DNA of 64,000 nucleotides from Saprospiraceae bacterium (GTDB lineage Bacteria > Bacteroidota > Bacteroidia > Chitinophagales > Saprospiraceae). Shown piece after piece: positions 18,665 to 28,709 of the stretch (position 1 is its first letter; each line of letters opens with the position of its first letter). Location: contig JADKEB010000020.1 in NCBI GenBank assembly GCA_016718205.1, positions 26,527 to 90,526 on the forward strand, read 5' to 3'. The position numbers and the translations under genes were made by a program. A model generated the notes under the pieces. The model saw only the letters and a list, made by a program, of their open reading frames with translations, did not search any database and had not been told where the DNA came from.

Positions 18665-19663
18665 TTATTCTTCGTCAAGTTTATATTTAGAAAGGTCCAT
18701 TCCAAATGTAAGACCTTTTTGCTGTAAAAGTTCTTCTATTTCTACCAAAGACTTCTTACCAAAGTTTCGGAATTTCAGAAGTTCATGCATATCAAATTTG
18801 ACCATCTCACCTAGTGAATTGATCTTAGCTGCCTTCAGACAGTTGTATGCTCTGACGGATAGATCGAGATCTTCAAGAGATGTCTTAAGCAATTTACGCA
18901 TGTGAAGGATATGCTCATCCACTACATCATCCTGACGTGATGAAGAATCATTGAAGGTGATATTTTCATCAGTGATCAGCATAAGATGCTGAATCATAAT
19001 TCTTGAAGCTTCTTTAAGTGCGTCTTCCGGGTGAATAGTACCGTCAGTTTTCAGCTCAATAGTCATCTTTTCATAATCCGTCCTCTGACCAACACGCGTA
19101 TTCTCCACTTTAAAAGCTACTTTTTTGACCGGAGTATATATCGCATCCATCGGTATGACACCGATAGAAGCATCTTTTGGAAGATTCTCATCTGCAGGTA
19201 CATATCCACGACCCTTTGTAATGGTAAATTCGATTTCAAGAGTTACATTCGGTTCCATAGTACATATGTACAAATCCGGATTCATTACCTTAAAAATATT
19301 GGTTGCAGCCTCAATATCTCCGGCTACAAACTTATCTTTACCTGAAATGGTAACATAGAGTTTCTCTTCATCTGAATCTTCAGAAACCACCACAGGCTTT
19401 AATCTTACCTGCTTCAGGTTTAGAATAATATCGACTACATCTTCTACAACTCCCTTGATAGTAGAAAACTCATGATCTACTCCCGCTATCCTAATAGCAG
19501 AAATGGCATAACCTTCCAATGAAGAAAGAAGTATTCTTCTCAGTGAGTTTCCTATAGTCTGTCCAAAACCAGGCTCCAACGGTTTAAATTCAAAAACGCC
19601 ATCAAAATCATCAGCTTTTTGTAATAAGATCTTGTCTGGTTTTTGAAAATTTAGAATACTCAT
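18665..19663 (-). CDS. rpoA: RNA polymerase alpha subunit
   Basis: The dimerising N-terminal domain is recognisable from FKPLEPGFGQTIGNSLRRIL. A linker leads to the DNA- and activator-binding C-terminal domain with FRNFGKKSLVEIEELL. It is 332 residues, close to the usual 329. It sits between rpsD and rplQ, the standard alpha-operon order. Confidence 0.98.
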   Translation of the reverse strand: MSILNFQKPDKILLQKADDFDGVFEFKPLEPGFGQTIGNSLRRILLSSLEGYAISAIRIAGVDHEFSTIKGVVEDVVDIILNLKQVRLKPVVVSEDSDEEKLYVTISGKDKFVAGDIEAATNIFKVMNPDLYICTMEPNVTLEIEFTITKGRGYVPADENLPKDASIGVIPMDAIYTPVKKVAFKVENTRVGQRTDYEKMTIELKTDGTIHPEDALKEASRIMIQHLMLITDENITFNDSSSRQDDVVDEHILHMRKLLKTSLEDLDLSVRAYNCLKAAKINSLGEMVKFDMHELLKFRNFGKKSLVEIEELLQQKGLTFGMDLSKYKLDEE

Positions 19664-19724
19664 TTATATTTTTTTTTCTTATTTATAAAAAAGAAGCAGG
19701 CCGCCTAAAAAGACAGCCAATAAA

Positions 19725-20339
19725 TTATTTAGAATATAATTCTACAATAAGTTGCTCGTTTATATTTTCAGGGATTTTTTCCCTTTCAGGATGTGCAAGA
19801 TACCTTCCTTCCATTTTATCACCATTCCATTCTATCCATCCGTAGGTCTTTGAGCCATCCTTTTTAGCCTTCACATTACTGAGTATGATGTCAATATTTC
19901 TTGACTTTCCTCTTACTGATACAACAGTACCTGGCTTCAAAAGCATAGATGGAATATTACAAAGTATACCATCCACCATGATATGTCTGTGCGTAACTAA
20001 CTGACGAGCAGCTCTTCTCGTCTTAGCAATACCCATACGGTATACAACATTATCCAGTCTCGATTCCAGCAATTGAAGCAATATCTCACCTGTTACTCCG
20101 GATTTTGCAGCAGCTTTCTCAAACAGATTTCTAAACTGTCTTTCCAATACACCATACGTATATTTTGCTTTTTGCTTTTCATTGAGCTCTATGGCGTAAT
20201 CCGTCCTTTGCTTACGCTTCTTCATTTGACCATGTTGGCCCGGAGGATACTTTCTTTTTTCATAAGCTTTATCATAACCAAAAATCGGTTCTCCAAATGC
20301 TCTTGCCTTCTTAGTAGTAGGACCTGTATATCTTGCCAT
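19725..20339 (-). CDS. rpsD: 30S ribosomal protein S4
   Basis: A primary 16S rRNA-binding protein of 204 residues. The S4 RNA-binding domain is at about residues 95-155 ([20 protein letters not shown]). Some bacteria use S4 as repressor of the alpha operon; nothing in the sequence shows that here. Located between rpsK and rpoA. Confidence 0.98.
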   Translation of the reverse strand: MARYTGPTTKKARAFGEPIFGYDKAYEKRKYPPGQHGQMKKRKQRTDYAIELNEKQKAKYTYGVLERQFRNLFEKAAAKSGVTGEILLQLLESRLDNVVYRMGIAKTRRAARQLVTHRHIMVDGILCNIPSMLLKPGTVVSVRGKSRNIDIILSNVKAKKDGSKTYGWIEWNGDKMEGRYLAHPEREKIPENINEQLIVELYSK

Positions 20340-20369
20340 TATAAATGGATTTTAGTATAATAATTATGA

Positions 20370-20759
20370 TTAAACTCTTCTTTTCTTTGGTGGTCTGCAA
20401 CCATTATGAGGCACAGGTGTCATATCTTTGATCCTTGTGACTTTGATGCCTGAAGAATCAATAGCTCTGATGGCAGATTCTCTACCAGCACCCGGACCCT
20501 TTACAAAAACTTCCACATTTCTTAATCCAGCTTCGTACGCTGTTTGGGATGCTCCGTTTGCAGCCATTTGAGCAGCATATGGTGTATTCTTCTTACTACC
20601 TCTGAACCCGGACTTACCTGCAGAACCCCAAGATATAACCTGACCGGCTCTGTTACAAAGAGATATGATGATATTGTTGAAAGATGCGTGTATAAATGCC
20701 AAGCCTTCTGACTCGACTTTCACTACTCTTTTTTTACTGACTTTTTTACCTTTAGCCAT
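20370..20759 (-). CDS. rpsK: 30S ribosomal protein S11
   Basis: A platform protein of 129 residues. Family motifs include [29 protein letters not shown] and the C-terminal [13 protein letters not shown]. It follows rpsM and precedes rpsD. Confidence 0.98.
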   Translation of the reverse strand: MAKGKKVSKKRVVKVESEGLAFIHASFNNIIISLCNRAGQVISWGSAGKSGFRGSKKNTPYAAQMAANGASQTAYEAGLRNVEVFVKGPGAGRESAIRAIDSSGIKVTRIKDMTPVPHNGCRPPKKRRV

Positions 20760-20778
20760 AATGAATATATATTAACTA

Positions 20779-21156
20779 TTATTTAGTTGCTTTCTTTTTA
20801 TTTGCTACAGTCTTCTTTTTACCTTTTCGGGTACGAGCATTAGTCTTAGTGCTTTGCCCTCTTACAGGTAGCCCCTTCCTATGTCGGATCCCACGATAAC
20901 AAGCGATATCCATAAGCCTTTTTATACTTAATTGCACCTCACTTCTTAATTCACCTTCCACTTTGAATTCGTCCTGAATAAATCTGGAAATGAACTTTAT
21001 ATTTTCATCCGACCAATCACTTACTTTGGTATCCTCAGATACACTTGCAGATGACAGGATTTTTTTGGCCAAAGTAGGACCTATACCATAGATATATGTC
21101 AAGCCAATGACTCCTCTTTTGTTTCTTGGTAAATCTACACCAGCGATACGTGCCAT
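20779..21156 (-). CDS. rpsM: 30S ribosomal protein S13
   Basis: A head protein of 125 residues. [20 protein letters not shown] and [20 protein letters not shown] are signatures, and the Lys-rich C-terminal tail reaches the P site. First gene of the alpha part, after rpmJ. Confidence 0.98.
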   Translation of the reverse strand: MARIAGVDLPRNKRGVIGLTYIYGIGPTLAKKILSSASVSEDTKVSDWSDENIKFISRFIQDEFKVEGELRSEVQLSIKRLMDIACYRGIRHRKGLPVRGQSTKTNARTRKGKKKTVANKKKATK

Positions 21157-21168
21157 AATTTCGTTTTA

Positions 21169-21285
21169 TTATCCTTGTCTTTGTTTAAATTTAGGGTTCT
21201 TTTTATTTATAATATAAAGCTTCCCCTTTCTTCTAACTATTTTGCAATCTACTGATCGCTTTTTAATTGATGCCTGTACTTTCAT
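21169..21285 (-). CDS. rpmJ: 50S ribosomal protein L36
   Basis: A 38-residue protein: [20 protein letters not shown] and a tail ending NPKFKQRQG. The start KVQASIKKR and position between infA and rpsM are typical of L36. The zinc-ligand set is reduced to a single cysteine, so this is the cysteine-poor (C-minus) form frequent in Bacteroidota. Confidence 0.93.
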   Translation of the reverse strand: MKVQASIKKRSVDCKIVRRKGKLYIINKKNPKFKQRQG

Positions 21286-21305
21286 TGTATTAAGCCTTTA
21301 GTCTG

Positions 21306-21524
21306 TTATTTATATCTGTAATTTATTCTTCCTCTTGACAAGTCGTAAGGAGACATTTCTACAGCAACTTTATCCCCTGGCAATATCCTGATATAATGCA
21401 TTCTCATTTTTCCAGAGATTGTGGCGGTTATCAGGTGTCCACTCTCCAGTCTCACCCTAAACATTGCGTTTGATAGGGCTTCTTCTATTATTCCGTCGAG
21501 TTTTATCAGGTCTTGTTTTGCCAT
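21306..21524 (-). CDS. infA: Translation initiation factor IF-1
   Basis: A 72-residue OB-fold protein that occupies the ribosomal A site during initiation. Motifs [15 protein letters not shown] and [16 protein letters not shown] are diagnostic. Encoded between map and rpmJ. Confidence 0.98.
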   Translation of the reverse strand: MAKQDLIKLDGIIEEALSNAMFRVRLESGHLITATISGKMRMHYIRILPGDKVAVEMSPYDLSRGRINYRYK

Positions 21525-21547
21525 TTTTCAAATTGGAGCGCAAATAT

Positions 21548-22357
21548 CTATAAATTTATCGAGATATCCACGATTTCGTCATTTTTTTTAATTGATTCAT
21601 CAATATAAGAGTGATCAGAGAGTATATCCGGTCCATCTTTTCGTATCGCTACACTATGTTCATAATGGGCAGAAGGCTTTCCATCTTTTGTCAGGATAGT
21701 CCACCCATCATTGAGCTGCTTTACCCCTCTGACTCCCAAATTTACCATCGGTTCGATTGCAAGAACCAAGCCATCTTTTAGTATCGGGCCTTTGCCTCGC
21801 TGTCCAAAATTAGGAACTTCAGGATCCTCGTGCAGGTTGCGTCCCACACCATGACCTACTAGTTCGCGAACAATGCTATAACCATGGATTTTTTCACAAT
21901 AATGTTGGATGTGAAAACTTATATCCCCGACTCTATTTCCGATCACTGCAGCTGATATACCTTTATATAAAGATTCTCTTGTCACTTTAAGTAATCTCCT
22001 GACTTCCGGAGTGATATTTTTGAATGCGAAAGTGAATGCCGCATCACCATAAAAGCCATTGAGCACAACACCGCAATCGATAGAAACTATGTCTGTTTCC
22101 GTAAAAACCCTGTCAGATGGAATTCCATGCACTACTGCATCATTGATTGACATACACAAGGTCGCCGGAAATCCTCGATAGCCTTTAAAACCCGGCTTAC
22201 CTCCATGATCCTTTATAAACTCTTCAGCCGATTTATCAATTTGTTTGCTATTTTTTCCTACTTTTAGGATTTCAGCTATATGTGCCAGCGTTTTACTTAC
22301 CAGTAAATTGCTTTGCCTCATTAATTCTATTTCTTCATTTGTCTTGTAATAAATCAT
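21548..22357 (-). CDS. map: Methionine aminopeptidase type I
   Basis: Removes the initiator methionine from nascent proteins. The five metal ligands are in view: the two aspartates in SIDCGVVLNGFYGDAA, the histidine in GHGVGRNLHEDP, and glutamates in LAIEPM and HYEHSVAI. It is 269 residues, without N-terminal extension. Its place between secY and infA is typical. Confidence 0.97.
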   Translation of the reverse strand: MIYYKTNEEIELMRQSNLLVSKTLAHIAEILKVGKNSKQIDKSAEEFIKDHGGKPGFKGYRGFPATLCMSINDAVVHGIPSDRVFTETDIVSIDCGVVLNGFYGDAAFTFAFKNITPEVRRLLKVTRESLYKGISAAVIGNRVGDISFHIQHYCEKIHGYSIVRELVGHGVGRNLHEDPEVPNFGQRGKGPILKDGLVLAIEPMVNLGVRGVKQLNDGWTILTKDGKPSAHYEHSVAIRKDGPDILSDHSYIDESIKKNDEIVDISINL

Positions 22358-22364
22358 TCTGATA

Positions 22365-23732
22365 TTACATTCCTGCTCCTATCGTGATACCCTGACTACT
22401 TCTACCCTGAATTCTCCCTGATTTGACAAGTCCGTCATATTTTCTCATGAGCAGATAACTTTCTATCTGTTGCAGTGTATCCAACACAACACCGACTAAG
22501 ATCAATAATGAAGTGCCTCCGAAAAAATACGAAAATGCCACATTCACCCCGGCATAAGCTACTATTGCAGGCAAAATTGCAATCAACCCAATAAAGATAG
22601 CTCCCGGAAGTGTTATCCTTGTAGTTAATGTGTCAATATAATCCTGAGTGTCCTGACCGGGTTTTATACCTGGTATAAAAGAATTCATCCTCTTAAGATA
22701 CTCAGCATATTGTTGTGGATTTACAATCAAAGCAGTATAAACGTAAGTAAAAATAACTATCAATATAAAAAATACCACATTATAAGCCATAGACATCGGG
22801 TCATTAAACTTCAACAACAGATCAGATTGAACACCCGCATTGCTGGTAACCCATTGAGCACCGGTAAGAGGCAAAAACATAATCGCCTGAGCAAAGATAA
22901 TCGGCATTACTCCTGCTGCACTCAACTTTAAATTTATAAAGTCATTTGCCCCTGCTGCGGGTGCTCCTGCAGTACGACCCACCATTCTTTTTGCAGCCTG
23001 AATCGGAATTTTTCTAACCCCTTGCACAATTAATATAGTGGCAATGATTATGAAGAAGAATACTATAAATTCAAGAATAAGTGGTATCCACTTGTTGTTT
23101 GTGATTTGAGATATAACTTCTGCTGCAAAAGCCTGAGGCAATTTAGCGATAATACCTACCATAATCAGGAGAGAAATACCATTACCAATACCTCTATCGG
23201 TAATTTTTTCACCCAACCACATACAGAACACTGTTCCCGTGGCCAGTGTAACCATATTGGTAAACCAAAATACTGTAGGGTTGATACTTGGATCTACTGC
23301 TCCCGGAGTAGTGTTGAGATATAAAATGTATCCGCTACCCTGTACAAGGGTGATTAGCACTGTAAGAAACCGAGTGATCTGATTGATTCTTTTTCTACCT
23401 GATTCACCTTCTTTTTGCTGTAATCTCTGGAAATATGGTACTGCAAAACCCAATAACTGCACAATGATAGAAGCAGTAATATATGGCATGATACCTAAAG
23501 CAAATATTGAACCCTGATTGAATGCACCTCCTGTAAAAGTGTTTATCAGCTGGAGTAAATCATTCGCTTTTCTACCTGAAGATGCTGTCTCCAAAGCCAA
23601 GGCATTTACGCCAGGCAATACAATATAAGAACCCAATCTGAATACTGCAAGTATGATAAGAGTAAATGTGATCTTATCTCTTAACTCCTTAATACTCCAG
23701 ATATTTTTTAGTGTTTCAATAAACTTTTTCAT
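22365..23732 (-). CDS. secY: Protein translocase subunit SecY
   Basis: The central channel of the Sec translocon, 455 residues with ten predicted transmembrane helices. Recognisable segments are PGINALA-like PGVNALALE near the plug region, MPYITASIIVQLL and the cytoplasmic loop NPQQYAEYLKRMNSFIPGIKPG. Downstream of rplO with an 11-base gap. Confidence 0.98.
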   Translation of the reverse strand: MKKFIETLKNIWSIKELRDKITFTLIILAVFRLGSYIVLPGVNALALETASSGRKANDLLQLINTFTGGAFNQGSIFALGIMPYITASIIVQLLGFAVPYFQRLQQKEGESGRKRINQITRFLTVLITLVQGSGYILYLNTTPGAVDPSINPTVFWFTNMVTLATGTVFCMWLGEKITDRGIGNGISLLIMVGIIAKLPQAFAAEVISQITNNKWIPLILEFIVFFFIIIATILIVQGVRKIPIQAAKRMVGRTAGAPAAGANDFINLKLSAAGVMPIIFAQAIMFLPLTGAQWVTSNAGVQSDLLLKFNDPMSMAYNVVFFILIVIFTYVYTALIVNPQQYAEYLKRMNSFIPGIKPGQDTQDYIDTLTTRITLPGAIFIGLIAILPAIVAYAGVNVAFSYFFGGTSLLILVGVVLDTLQQIESYLLMRKYDGLVKSGRIQGRSSQGITIGAGM

Positions 23733-23743
23733 GATGTATCTTA

Positions 23744-24190
23744 TTATGCATTGACAGTACCGCCTGCAGCTTCTATTTTACTTTTTGCACTTGCAGAATA
23801 TGCATCAACAGTAACATTAAGCTTGGCAGAAAGCTCTCCATTACCCAAAATCTTAACTTTTTCTCCTCTGTTGATGATACCTTCATTGTATAAGGCAACT
23901 TTTGTAATATCAGTCAGACCATAATTGTCATGAATCTCTTGTAACCTGGAAACATTGATCGCTACATATGAAACCTGATTGATATTTTTGAAACCTCTTT
24001 TAGGAAGACGCATCTGGATAGGCATTTGACCACCTTCAAAAGCCCTCTTACTCTTGAAACCAGATCTGGCTTTTGCGCCTTTATGTCCTTTTGATGCTGT
24101 TCCACCTGAACCTGATCCTTCACCACGTCCAAGCCTGCCTTTTTCTTTTTTTACAGATCCTGCAGCAGGCGTCAAATTATGTAATTTCAT
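23744..24190 (-). CDS. rplO: 50S ribosomal protein L15
   Basis: A 148-residue large-subunit protein. MKLHNLTPAAGS, the Gly-rich GRLGRGEGSGSGGTASKGHKG and FEGGQMPIQMRLPKRGFKN identify it. The bases around its start are duplicated about 106 bases upstream, where they initiate a short leader frame. Confidence 0.97.
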   Translation of the reverse strand: MKLHNLTPAAGSVKKEKGRLGRGEGSGSGGTASKGHKGAKARSGFKSKRAFEGGQMPIQMRLPKRGFKNINQVSYVAINVSRLQEIHDNYGLTDITKVALYNEGIINRGEKVKILGNGELSAKLNVTVDAYSASAKSKIEAAGGTVNA

Positions 24191-24307
24191 CTGTTTATTT
24201 TGTGTTTGGCACTCTCAGAATGCATGTTATAAATGTCAGATGGAACACCCAAAAACCATTCTCCATTTCGAGCGACTGCTGTCGTGGGAGTTTCATCTGT
24301 TTATTTT
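24185..24307 (-). repeat. Direct repeat of the rplO start region
   Basis: TTTCATCTGTTTATTTT is present at 24185-24201 and again at 24291-24307. On the minus strand each copy reads AAAATAAACAGATGAAA, i.e. the rplO upstream bases plus ATG AAA. The segment between them is unrelated to ribosomal sequence. Confidence 0.85.
24195..24296 (-). CDS. 33-codon leader frame upstream of rplO
   Basis: The duplicated start region initiates MKLPRQQSLEMENGFWVFHL and stops after residue 33, four bases before the rplO ATG. It has the same upstream bases as rplO and would be translated if the duplicated signals work. No homology is recognised; it may simply be a by-product of the duplication. Confidence 0.35.
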   Translation of the reverse strand: MKLPRQQSLEMENGFWVFHLTFITCILRVPNTK

Positions 24308-24483
24308 TCTATTTTTTTAAATTTCACGATGGAATAGATAACAAATCTCCATCTTTACTCTAAATTGACAATTAGATTTATATATATAATTAAATTGAAA
24401 TCCAACTGTTAAAAAAAATTACCAAAAAATGAAAAAATAACTATTTACTTTGACATTATTTTTGGATACTACTCTTCAAATTA

Positions 24484-24663
24484 TCAGCAATGCTCAATTT
24501 TTATAAGATGGGCAACTTTAGCTACCATACCCATAATCTGAGGATTCGCTTCCTTAACAACAGTATGATTGAGCTTTTTTATGCCTAAACATTCAATTGT
24601 TGCTTTCTGGCGCTTGCTTCTGTCAATAATACTCTTAACTTGAGTGATTTTGATATTTCCCAT
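24484..24663 (-). CDS. rpmD: 50S ribosomal protein L30
   Basis: A 59-residue protein beginning MGNIKITQVKSIIDRSKRQK with the later KLNHTVV and NPQIMGMVAKVAHLI motifs of L30. It lies between rpsE and rplO as expected. The gap of about 290 bases to rplO is unusually long for this operon. Confidence 0.95.
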   Translation of the reverse strand: MGNIKITQVKSIIDRSKRQKATIECLGIKKLNHTVVKEANPQIMGMVAKVAHLIKIEHC

Positions 24664-24680
24664 TTTCTCAGATTTTAGAT

Positions 24681-25196
24681 TTAGCCTTCAAATACTTTTT
24701 TCAAATCAATACCACGGTTTCTTGCAATTTCTTTTGAATCTCTAATTTTTGTCAACGCATCGATTGTAGCTTTGACAACATTATGAGGGTTTGAAGATCC
24801 TTGTGATTTAGCCAATACATTGTGAATACCTGCCATTTCCAACACCGCTCTCATGGCTCCACCAGCAATTACTCCTGTACCGTCAGCTGCAGGTTTTATC
24901 AATACCTTACCAGCGCCATACTTTCCCTTTTGCTCATGAGGTATCGTTCCTTTATTTAAAGCTACTTTAACCATGTTCTTTTTTGCATCTTGCACTGCCT
25001 TCTGAATAGACTCTGATACATCCAATGCTTTACCAAGGCCATGACCTACACTTCCATTGCGATCACCTACCACAACAAGAGCAGAAAAACTGAAGGTACG
25101 TCCACCTTTAGTTACCTTCGCAACTCTTGAAAGGTTTACTAGCTTTTCTTTCAGTTCAGATTCGGCTTGTTGATTTACTTTTACTGGTGCTGACAT
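24681..25196 (-). CDS. rpsE: 30S ribosomal protein S5
   Basis: A 171-residue protein of the decoding region. The double-stranded RNA-binding domain shows [20 protein letters not shown] and [14 protein letters not shown]; the C-terminal domain has [14 protein letters not shown]. Between rplR and rpmD. Confidence 0.98.
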   Translation of the reverse strand: MSAPVKVNQQAESELKEKLVNLSRVAKVTKGGRTFSFSALVVVGDRNGSVGHGLGKALDVSESIQKAVQDAKKNMVKVALNKGTIPHEQKGKYGAGKVLIKPAADGTGVIAGGAMRAVLEMAGIHNVLAKSQGSSNPHNVVKATIDALTKIRDSKEIARNRGIDLKKVFEG

Positions 25197-25208
25197 ATAT
25201 ATTTTTTT

Positions 25209-25553
25209 TTAAAAAATTAAACCACCTTCTCTGGCTCCATCAGCCAAAGATTTAACTCTGCCATGATACAAGTATCCGCCTCGGTCAAAAACTATTTTTT
25301 CAATTCCGGCAGCTTTTGCTTTTGAAGCAAGAATCTTACCTACTTCTGCAGCGACGGTAATTTTTGTACCGGCTACTTTTAATCCTTTTGATGATGCGGC
25401 GGCAATTGTTACTCCATTCACATCATCAATTAACTGGCAATAAATCTCTTTATTGCTTCTAAATACAGACAATCTCGGCTTTTGGCTAACACCACTAACC
25501 TTCTTTCTGATTCTGTATTTGACTCTTGTCCTATTATATAATTTACTGTCCAT
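25209..25553 (-). CDS. rplR: 50S ribosomal protein L18
   Basis: A 114-residue 5S rRNA-binding protein. Motifs [18 protein letters not shown] and [20 protein letters not shown] are typical. A longer overlapping frame at 25430-25687 is a shadow of this gene and rplF. Confidence 0.97.
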   Translation of the reverse strand: MDSKLYNRTRVKYRIRKKVSGVSQKPRLSVFRSNKEIYCQLIDDVNGVTIAAASSKGLKVAGTKITVAAEVGKILASKAKAAGIEKIVFDRGGYLYHGRVKSLADGAREGGLIF

Positions 25554-25577
25554 TTTTGATGGCTTTGTATTATTTGA

Positions 25578-26135
25578 TTATTTTTTACCTGATGTTTTCC
25601 CTGCTTTTCTTCTGATACTCTCGCCAGTAAATTTGATACCTTTTCCTTTATAAGGTTCTGGTTTCCTATACGTACGTATTTTGGCACACACCTGACCCAA
25701 AAGCTGTTTGTCTGATCCTTCCATTATAATGGTTGGGTTTTCACCTTTTTCCATTTTTGTAGTAAGTTTGATCTCAGATGGTATCATAAAATATATAGGG
25801 TGTGAGTATCCGATAAGCAATTCAAGGAGATTCCCGGTGTTACTCACACGATATCCAACACCCACTAATTCCATCTGCTTTGAAAATCCTGAAGAAACTC
25901 CCGTCATCATATTGTTAATGAGTGATCTGGAAAGTCCATGCAACTCCCTATGTCTTTTTTGATCTGTTGGTCTTTCTACACTCAGGGTGCCATCCTCAAT
26001 TTTGATATTCAATTCAGGATTTATTTGTTCAGTCAAAGAACCTCTGGCACCTTTTACAGTCACAAAGTTACCTTTACTTACATCCACTGATACACCCGAA
26101 GGTATGCTAATTACAGCTTTGCCAATTCTAGACAT
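25578..26135 (-). CDS. rplF: 50S ribosomal protein L6
   Basis: A 185-residue protein near the factor-binding site. MSRIGKAVISIPSGVSV at the start and PEPYKGKGIKFTGESIRRKAG at the C-terminus are family signatures. Between rpsH and rplR. Confidence 0.98.
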   Translation of the reverse strand: MSRIGKAVISIPSGVSVDVSKGNFVTVKGARGSLTEQINPELNIKIEDGTLSVERPTDQKRHRELHGLSRSLINNMMTGVSSGFSKQMELVGVGYRVSNTGNLLELLIGYSHPIYFMIPSEIKLTTKMEKGENPTIIMEGSDKQLLGQVCAKIRTYRKPEPYKGKGIKFTGESIRRKAGKTSGKK

Positions 26136-26157
26136 GACTATAAATAATTATTTTAAA

Positions 26158-26562
26158 TTAATAAATATAACAGATCAATTCACCTCCGATATTCTCTTTT
26201 CTAGCCTGTTTGTCGGTCATTAAACCTCTAGAGGTAGAAACAATAGATATACCTAGTCCATTGATGATCTTTGGTATTTCCTTAGCACCTGAATACTGAC
26301 GTAGACCTGAAGTAGATATTCTTCCCAATTCTCTGATTACAGGTTTTTTTGAGATCGGATCATACTTTAATGCAATACTGATCACTCCCTGTTTTCCGGC
26401 AGCATCATCAAATTTGTATTTGAGTATGTAACCATGATCATAAAGTATTTCAGTGATAGACTTTTTCATATTGGATGAAGGAATCTCCACTATTTTATGA
26501 CCTGCCATCTGTGCATTTCTGATTCTGGTCAAATAATCTGCAATTGGATCTGTTACTATCAT
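26158..26562 (-). CDS. rpsH: 30S ribosomal protein S8
   Basis: A 134-residue primary rRNA-binding protein. TDPIADYLTRIRNA begins it, and GISIVSTSRGLMTDKQARKE is the conserved C-terminal RNA-binding region. S8 represses the spc operon in E. coli; that is not visible here. Confidence 0.98.
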   Translation of the reverse strand: MIVTDPIADYLTRIRNAQMAGHKIVEIPSSNMKKSITEILYDHGYILKYKFDDAAGKQGVISIALKYDPISKKPVIRELGRISTSGLRQYSGAKEIPKIINGLGISIVSTSRGLMTDKQARKENIGGELICYIY

Positions 26563-26594
26563 TTTTTGAAAACTAAATTCTATGTTATAAATTA

Positions 26595-26864
26595 TTACCA
26601 GCTTGCTTTTGTGATACCCGGAATAAGACCTTCATTTGCCATTTTCCTGAAAGTCACACGGTTGATTCCAAATCGTCTCATGTATCCTTTAGGTCTTCCT
26701 GTAAGTTTGCATCTATTGTGTAAACGTACTTTAGAAGAATTTTTTGGTAATTTATCAAGGGCTTCATAATCGCCTGCTTCTTTAAGTTTTTTTCTCAAAT
26801 CAGCATATTTAGCTACTAATCTTTCTCTTTTAATTTCTCTTGCTATAACGGATTTTCTAGCCAT
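26595..26864 (-). CDS. rpsN: 30S ribosomal protein S14
   Basis: An 89-residue S14 of the zinc-independent type: the CxxC motifs of the short form are absent. [19 protein letters not shown] and [10 protein letters not shown] are diagnostic. Between rplE and rpsH. Confidence 0.97.
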   Translation of the reverse strand: MARKSVIAREIKRERLVAKYADLRKKLKEAGDYEALDKLPKNSSKVRLHNRCKLTGRPKGYMRRFGINRVTFRKMANEGLIPGITKASW

Positions 26865-26870
26865 GGAAAG

Positions 26871-27428
26871 TTAATTCTTTTGATTTTTAAAAGGTAATCC
26901 TAACTCTTTAAGCAAAGCCAGGGCTTCAGCATCAGTTTTGGCAGTTGTAACAAAGCTAATATCCATACCGGTGATTTTATTTACTTTGTCAATGTCGATC
27001 TCCGGGAAAATAATTTGTTCTTTAACACCAAGAGAATAATTTCCTCTTCCGTCAAAACTCTTGTCATTTATGCCTTTAAAGTCTCTTACTCGTGGTAATG
27101 CCACTGTTACGAGTCTATCAAGGAATTCATACATTTTTTTATTTCTGAGTGTTACTCTTGCACCAATAGGCATAAACTCTCTCAACTTAAAGTTGGAAAT
27201 AGACTTAGAGGCAATTGTAGAAACAGCCTTTTGACCTGTAATGGTAGTCATCTCGTTTATTGCATTGTCGACAAGTTTTTTGTCCTGGGTAGCAGAACCA
27301 ACACCTTGATTGATACATATCTTTTCAAGTCTAGGCACCTGCATGATAGTCTTATACCCAAATTGTTCATTCAATTTGGAGACGATCTCTTCCCTGTATT
27401 TTTGCTTAAGTCTAGGTATATAGCTCAT
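26871..27428 (-). CDS. rplE: 50S ribosomal protein L5
   Basis: A 185-residue 5S rRNA-binding protein of the central protuberance. [28 protein letters not shown] and [12 protein letters not shown] identify it. Start overlaps the rplX stop by one base. Confidence 0.98.
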   Translation of the reverse strand: MSYIPRLKQKYREEIVSKLNEQFGYKTIMQVPRLEKICINQGVGSATQDKKLVDNAINEMTTITGQKAVSTIASKSISNFKLREFMPIGARVTLRNKKMYEFLDRLVTVALPRVRDFKGINDKSFDGRGNYSLGVKEQIIFPEIDIDKVNKITGMDISFVTTAKTDAEALALLKELGLPFKNQKN

Positions 27429-27763
27429 TACTTGATAATTTCTCCTGATTTTTTAGAATATCTTACTGATTTCCCATCCACCACTTTTCTGCCAATTCTT
27501 GTAGGCACACCTGATTTAGGATCAATAAGCTTAAGGTTTGAAATATGAATAGGTGCTTCCATCTCATTTATACCCCCAGGATTGTCCTGAGTAGATTTGA
27601 TATGTTTTTTGACCATATTAACTCCAACCACAATTGCACGGTTTTCTTTTGGGATTACCAATTTAACTTCACCTTTATCTCCCTTACTGGAGCCAGCGAT
27701 AACGATTACATTATCCCCTTTCTTAATATGCAATTTTGGTGCAAATCTTTTTGAATCAGTCAT
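27428..27763 (-). CDS. rplX: 50S ribosomal protein L24
   Basis: A 111-residue assembly-initiator protein with an N-terminal KOW motif ([19 protein letters not shown]) and the conserved [19 protein letters not shown]. Between rplN and rplE. Confidence 0.97.
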   Translation of the reverse strand: MTDSKRFAPKLHIKKGDNVIVIAGSSKGDKGEVKLVIPKENRAIVVGVNMVKKHIKSTQDNPGGINEMEAPIHISNLKLIDPKSGVPTRIGRKVVDGKSVRYSKKSGEIIK

Positions 27764-27777
27764 GATATAAAATTTTA

Positions 27778-28143
27778 TTAGAGCACTTCAGGTGCTAATG
27801 ATACAATACGCATATAATCACGATCTCTCAACTCTCTTGCCACAGGTCCGAATATACGGCTTCCTCTTGGCTCATCTGCCGCATTCAGTAGTACTACTGC
27901 ATTATCATCAAATCTGATATATGAACCATCTTTTCTTCTGATTTCTTTGCTGGTCCTGACAATAACTGCTTTAGTTACAGTACCTTTTTTAATACCGGTA
28001 GGTGTAGCTGACTTTACTGCTACGACGATTTTATCACCAACTGATGCATATCTTCGTCTTGTTCCACCTAATACTCGGATACAAAGGACCTCTTTTGCTC
28101 CACTGTTATCTGCAACTTTTAATCTTGACTCTGTTTGGATCAT
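27778..28143 (-). CDS. rplN: 50S ribosomal protein L14
   Basis: A 121-residue protein beginning [20 protein letters not shown], with [13 protein letters not shown] and [20 protein letters not shown]. Highly conserved and full length; between rpsQ and rplX. Confidence 0.98.
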   Translation of the reverse strand: MIQTESRLKVADNSGAKEVLCIRVLGGTRRRYASVGDKIVVAVKSATPTGIKKGTVTKAVIVRTSKEIRRKDGSYIRFDDNAVVLLNAADEPRGSRIFGPVARELRDRDYMRIVSLAPEVL

Positions 28144-28158
28144 GACTAGTTAATTTAA

Positions 28159-28416
28159 TTATTTCGCTTTTTCAACAATTTCAACAAGTCTCCAGCTCTT
28201 CATTTTACTTAAGGGCCTGGTTTCTGTAATTTTTACAGTATCACCTTCGGTACACTCATTTTTTTCGTCGTGAACAAAGAATTTTTTTGACTTCTTCACG
28301 AATTTACCATAAATAGGGTGTTTCAATTTTCTTTCAATCAAAACAGTCACTGTTTTATCCATTTTAGCACTGGATACCACGCCTATTCTTATTTTGTTTA
28401 ATAAATTTTCAGTCAT
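28159..28416 (-). CDS. rpsQ: 30S ribosomal protein S17
   Basis: An 85-residue OB-fold protein. The ATG at 28416 gives the expected N-terminus [14 protein letters not shown]; the frame is open further upstream but that part overlaps rpmC and is not conserved. [20 protein letters not shown] and [20 protein letters not shown] are signatures. Confidence 0.97.
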   Translation of the reverse strand: MTENLLNKIRIGVVSSAKMDKTVTVLIERKLKHPIYGKFVKKSKKFFVHDEKNECTEGDTVKITETRPLSKMKSWRLVEIVEKAK

Positions 28417-28435
28417 TGGACTTATTATTTTATGA

Positions 28436-28690
28436 TTACTTTCTTCTGAATCTGATTTTTGATCTCTTAGCAAGATCTTCAGCCGACATAGCCTTCAACT
28501 CTCTGTCTCTCAACTCGGTTTGCAGTCTTGCTACATCCCTCCTAAGACTTTTTAATTCCAATGGATTTTCCAAACCTTTAGCACCATGATCAAATTTCAT
28601 GCGATTCAGGTCAGTCATTGACTGGCTAAGCTCAGTTCCAATAGATTCGACAGACATTGTCTGCAACTCTAAAAATTTTTTTGATGCCAT
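28436..28690 (-). CDS. rpmC: 50S ribosomal protein L29
   Basis: An 84-residue coiled helical hairpin protein near the exit tunnel. [20 protein letters not shown] matches the L29 core. It is somewhat longer than the 63-residue E. coli protein, with added residues at both ends. Between rplP and rpsQ. Confidence 0.95.
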   Translation of the reverse strand: MASKKFLELQTMSVESIGTELSQSMTDLNRMKFDHGAKGLENPLELKSLRRDVARLQTELRDRELKAMSAEDLAKRSKIRFRRK

Positions 28691-28709
28691 AATCAGCTAA
28701 CTTTTTATA

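Noticed and set aside
25430..25687. 85-codon minus-strand frame between rplR and rplF
   Set aside because: It overlaps both conserved genes in another frame and shows no independent signal.
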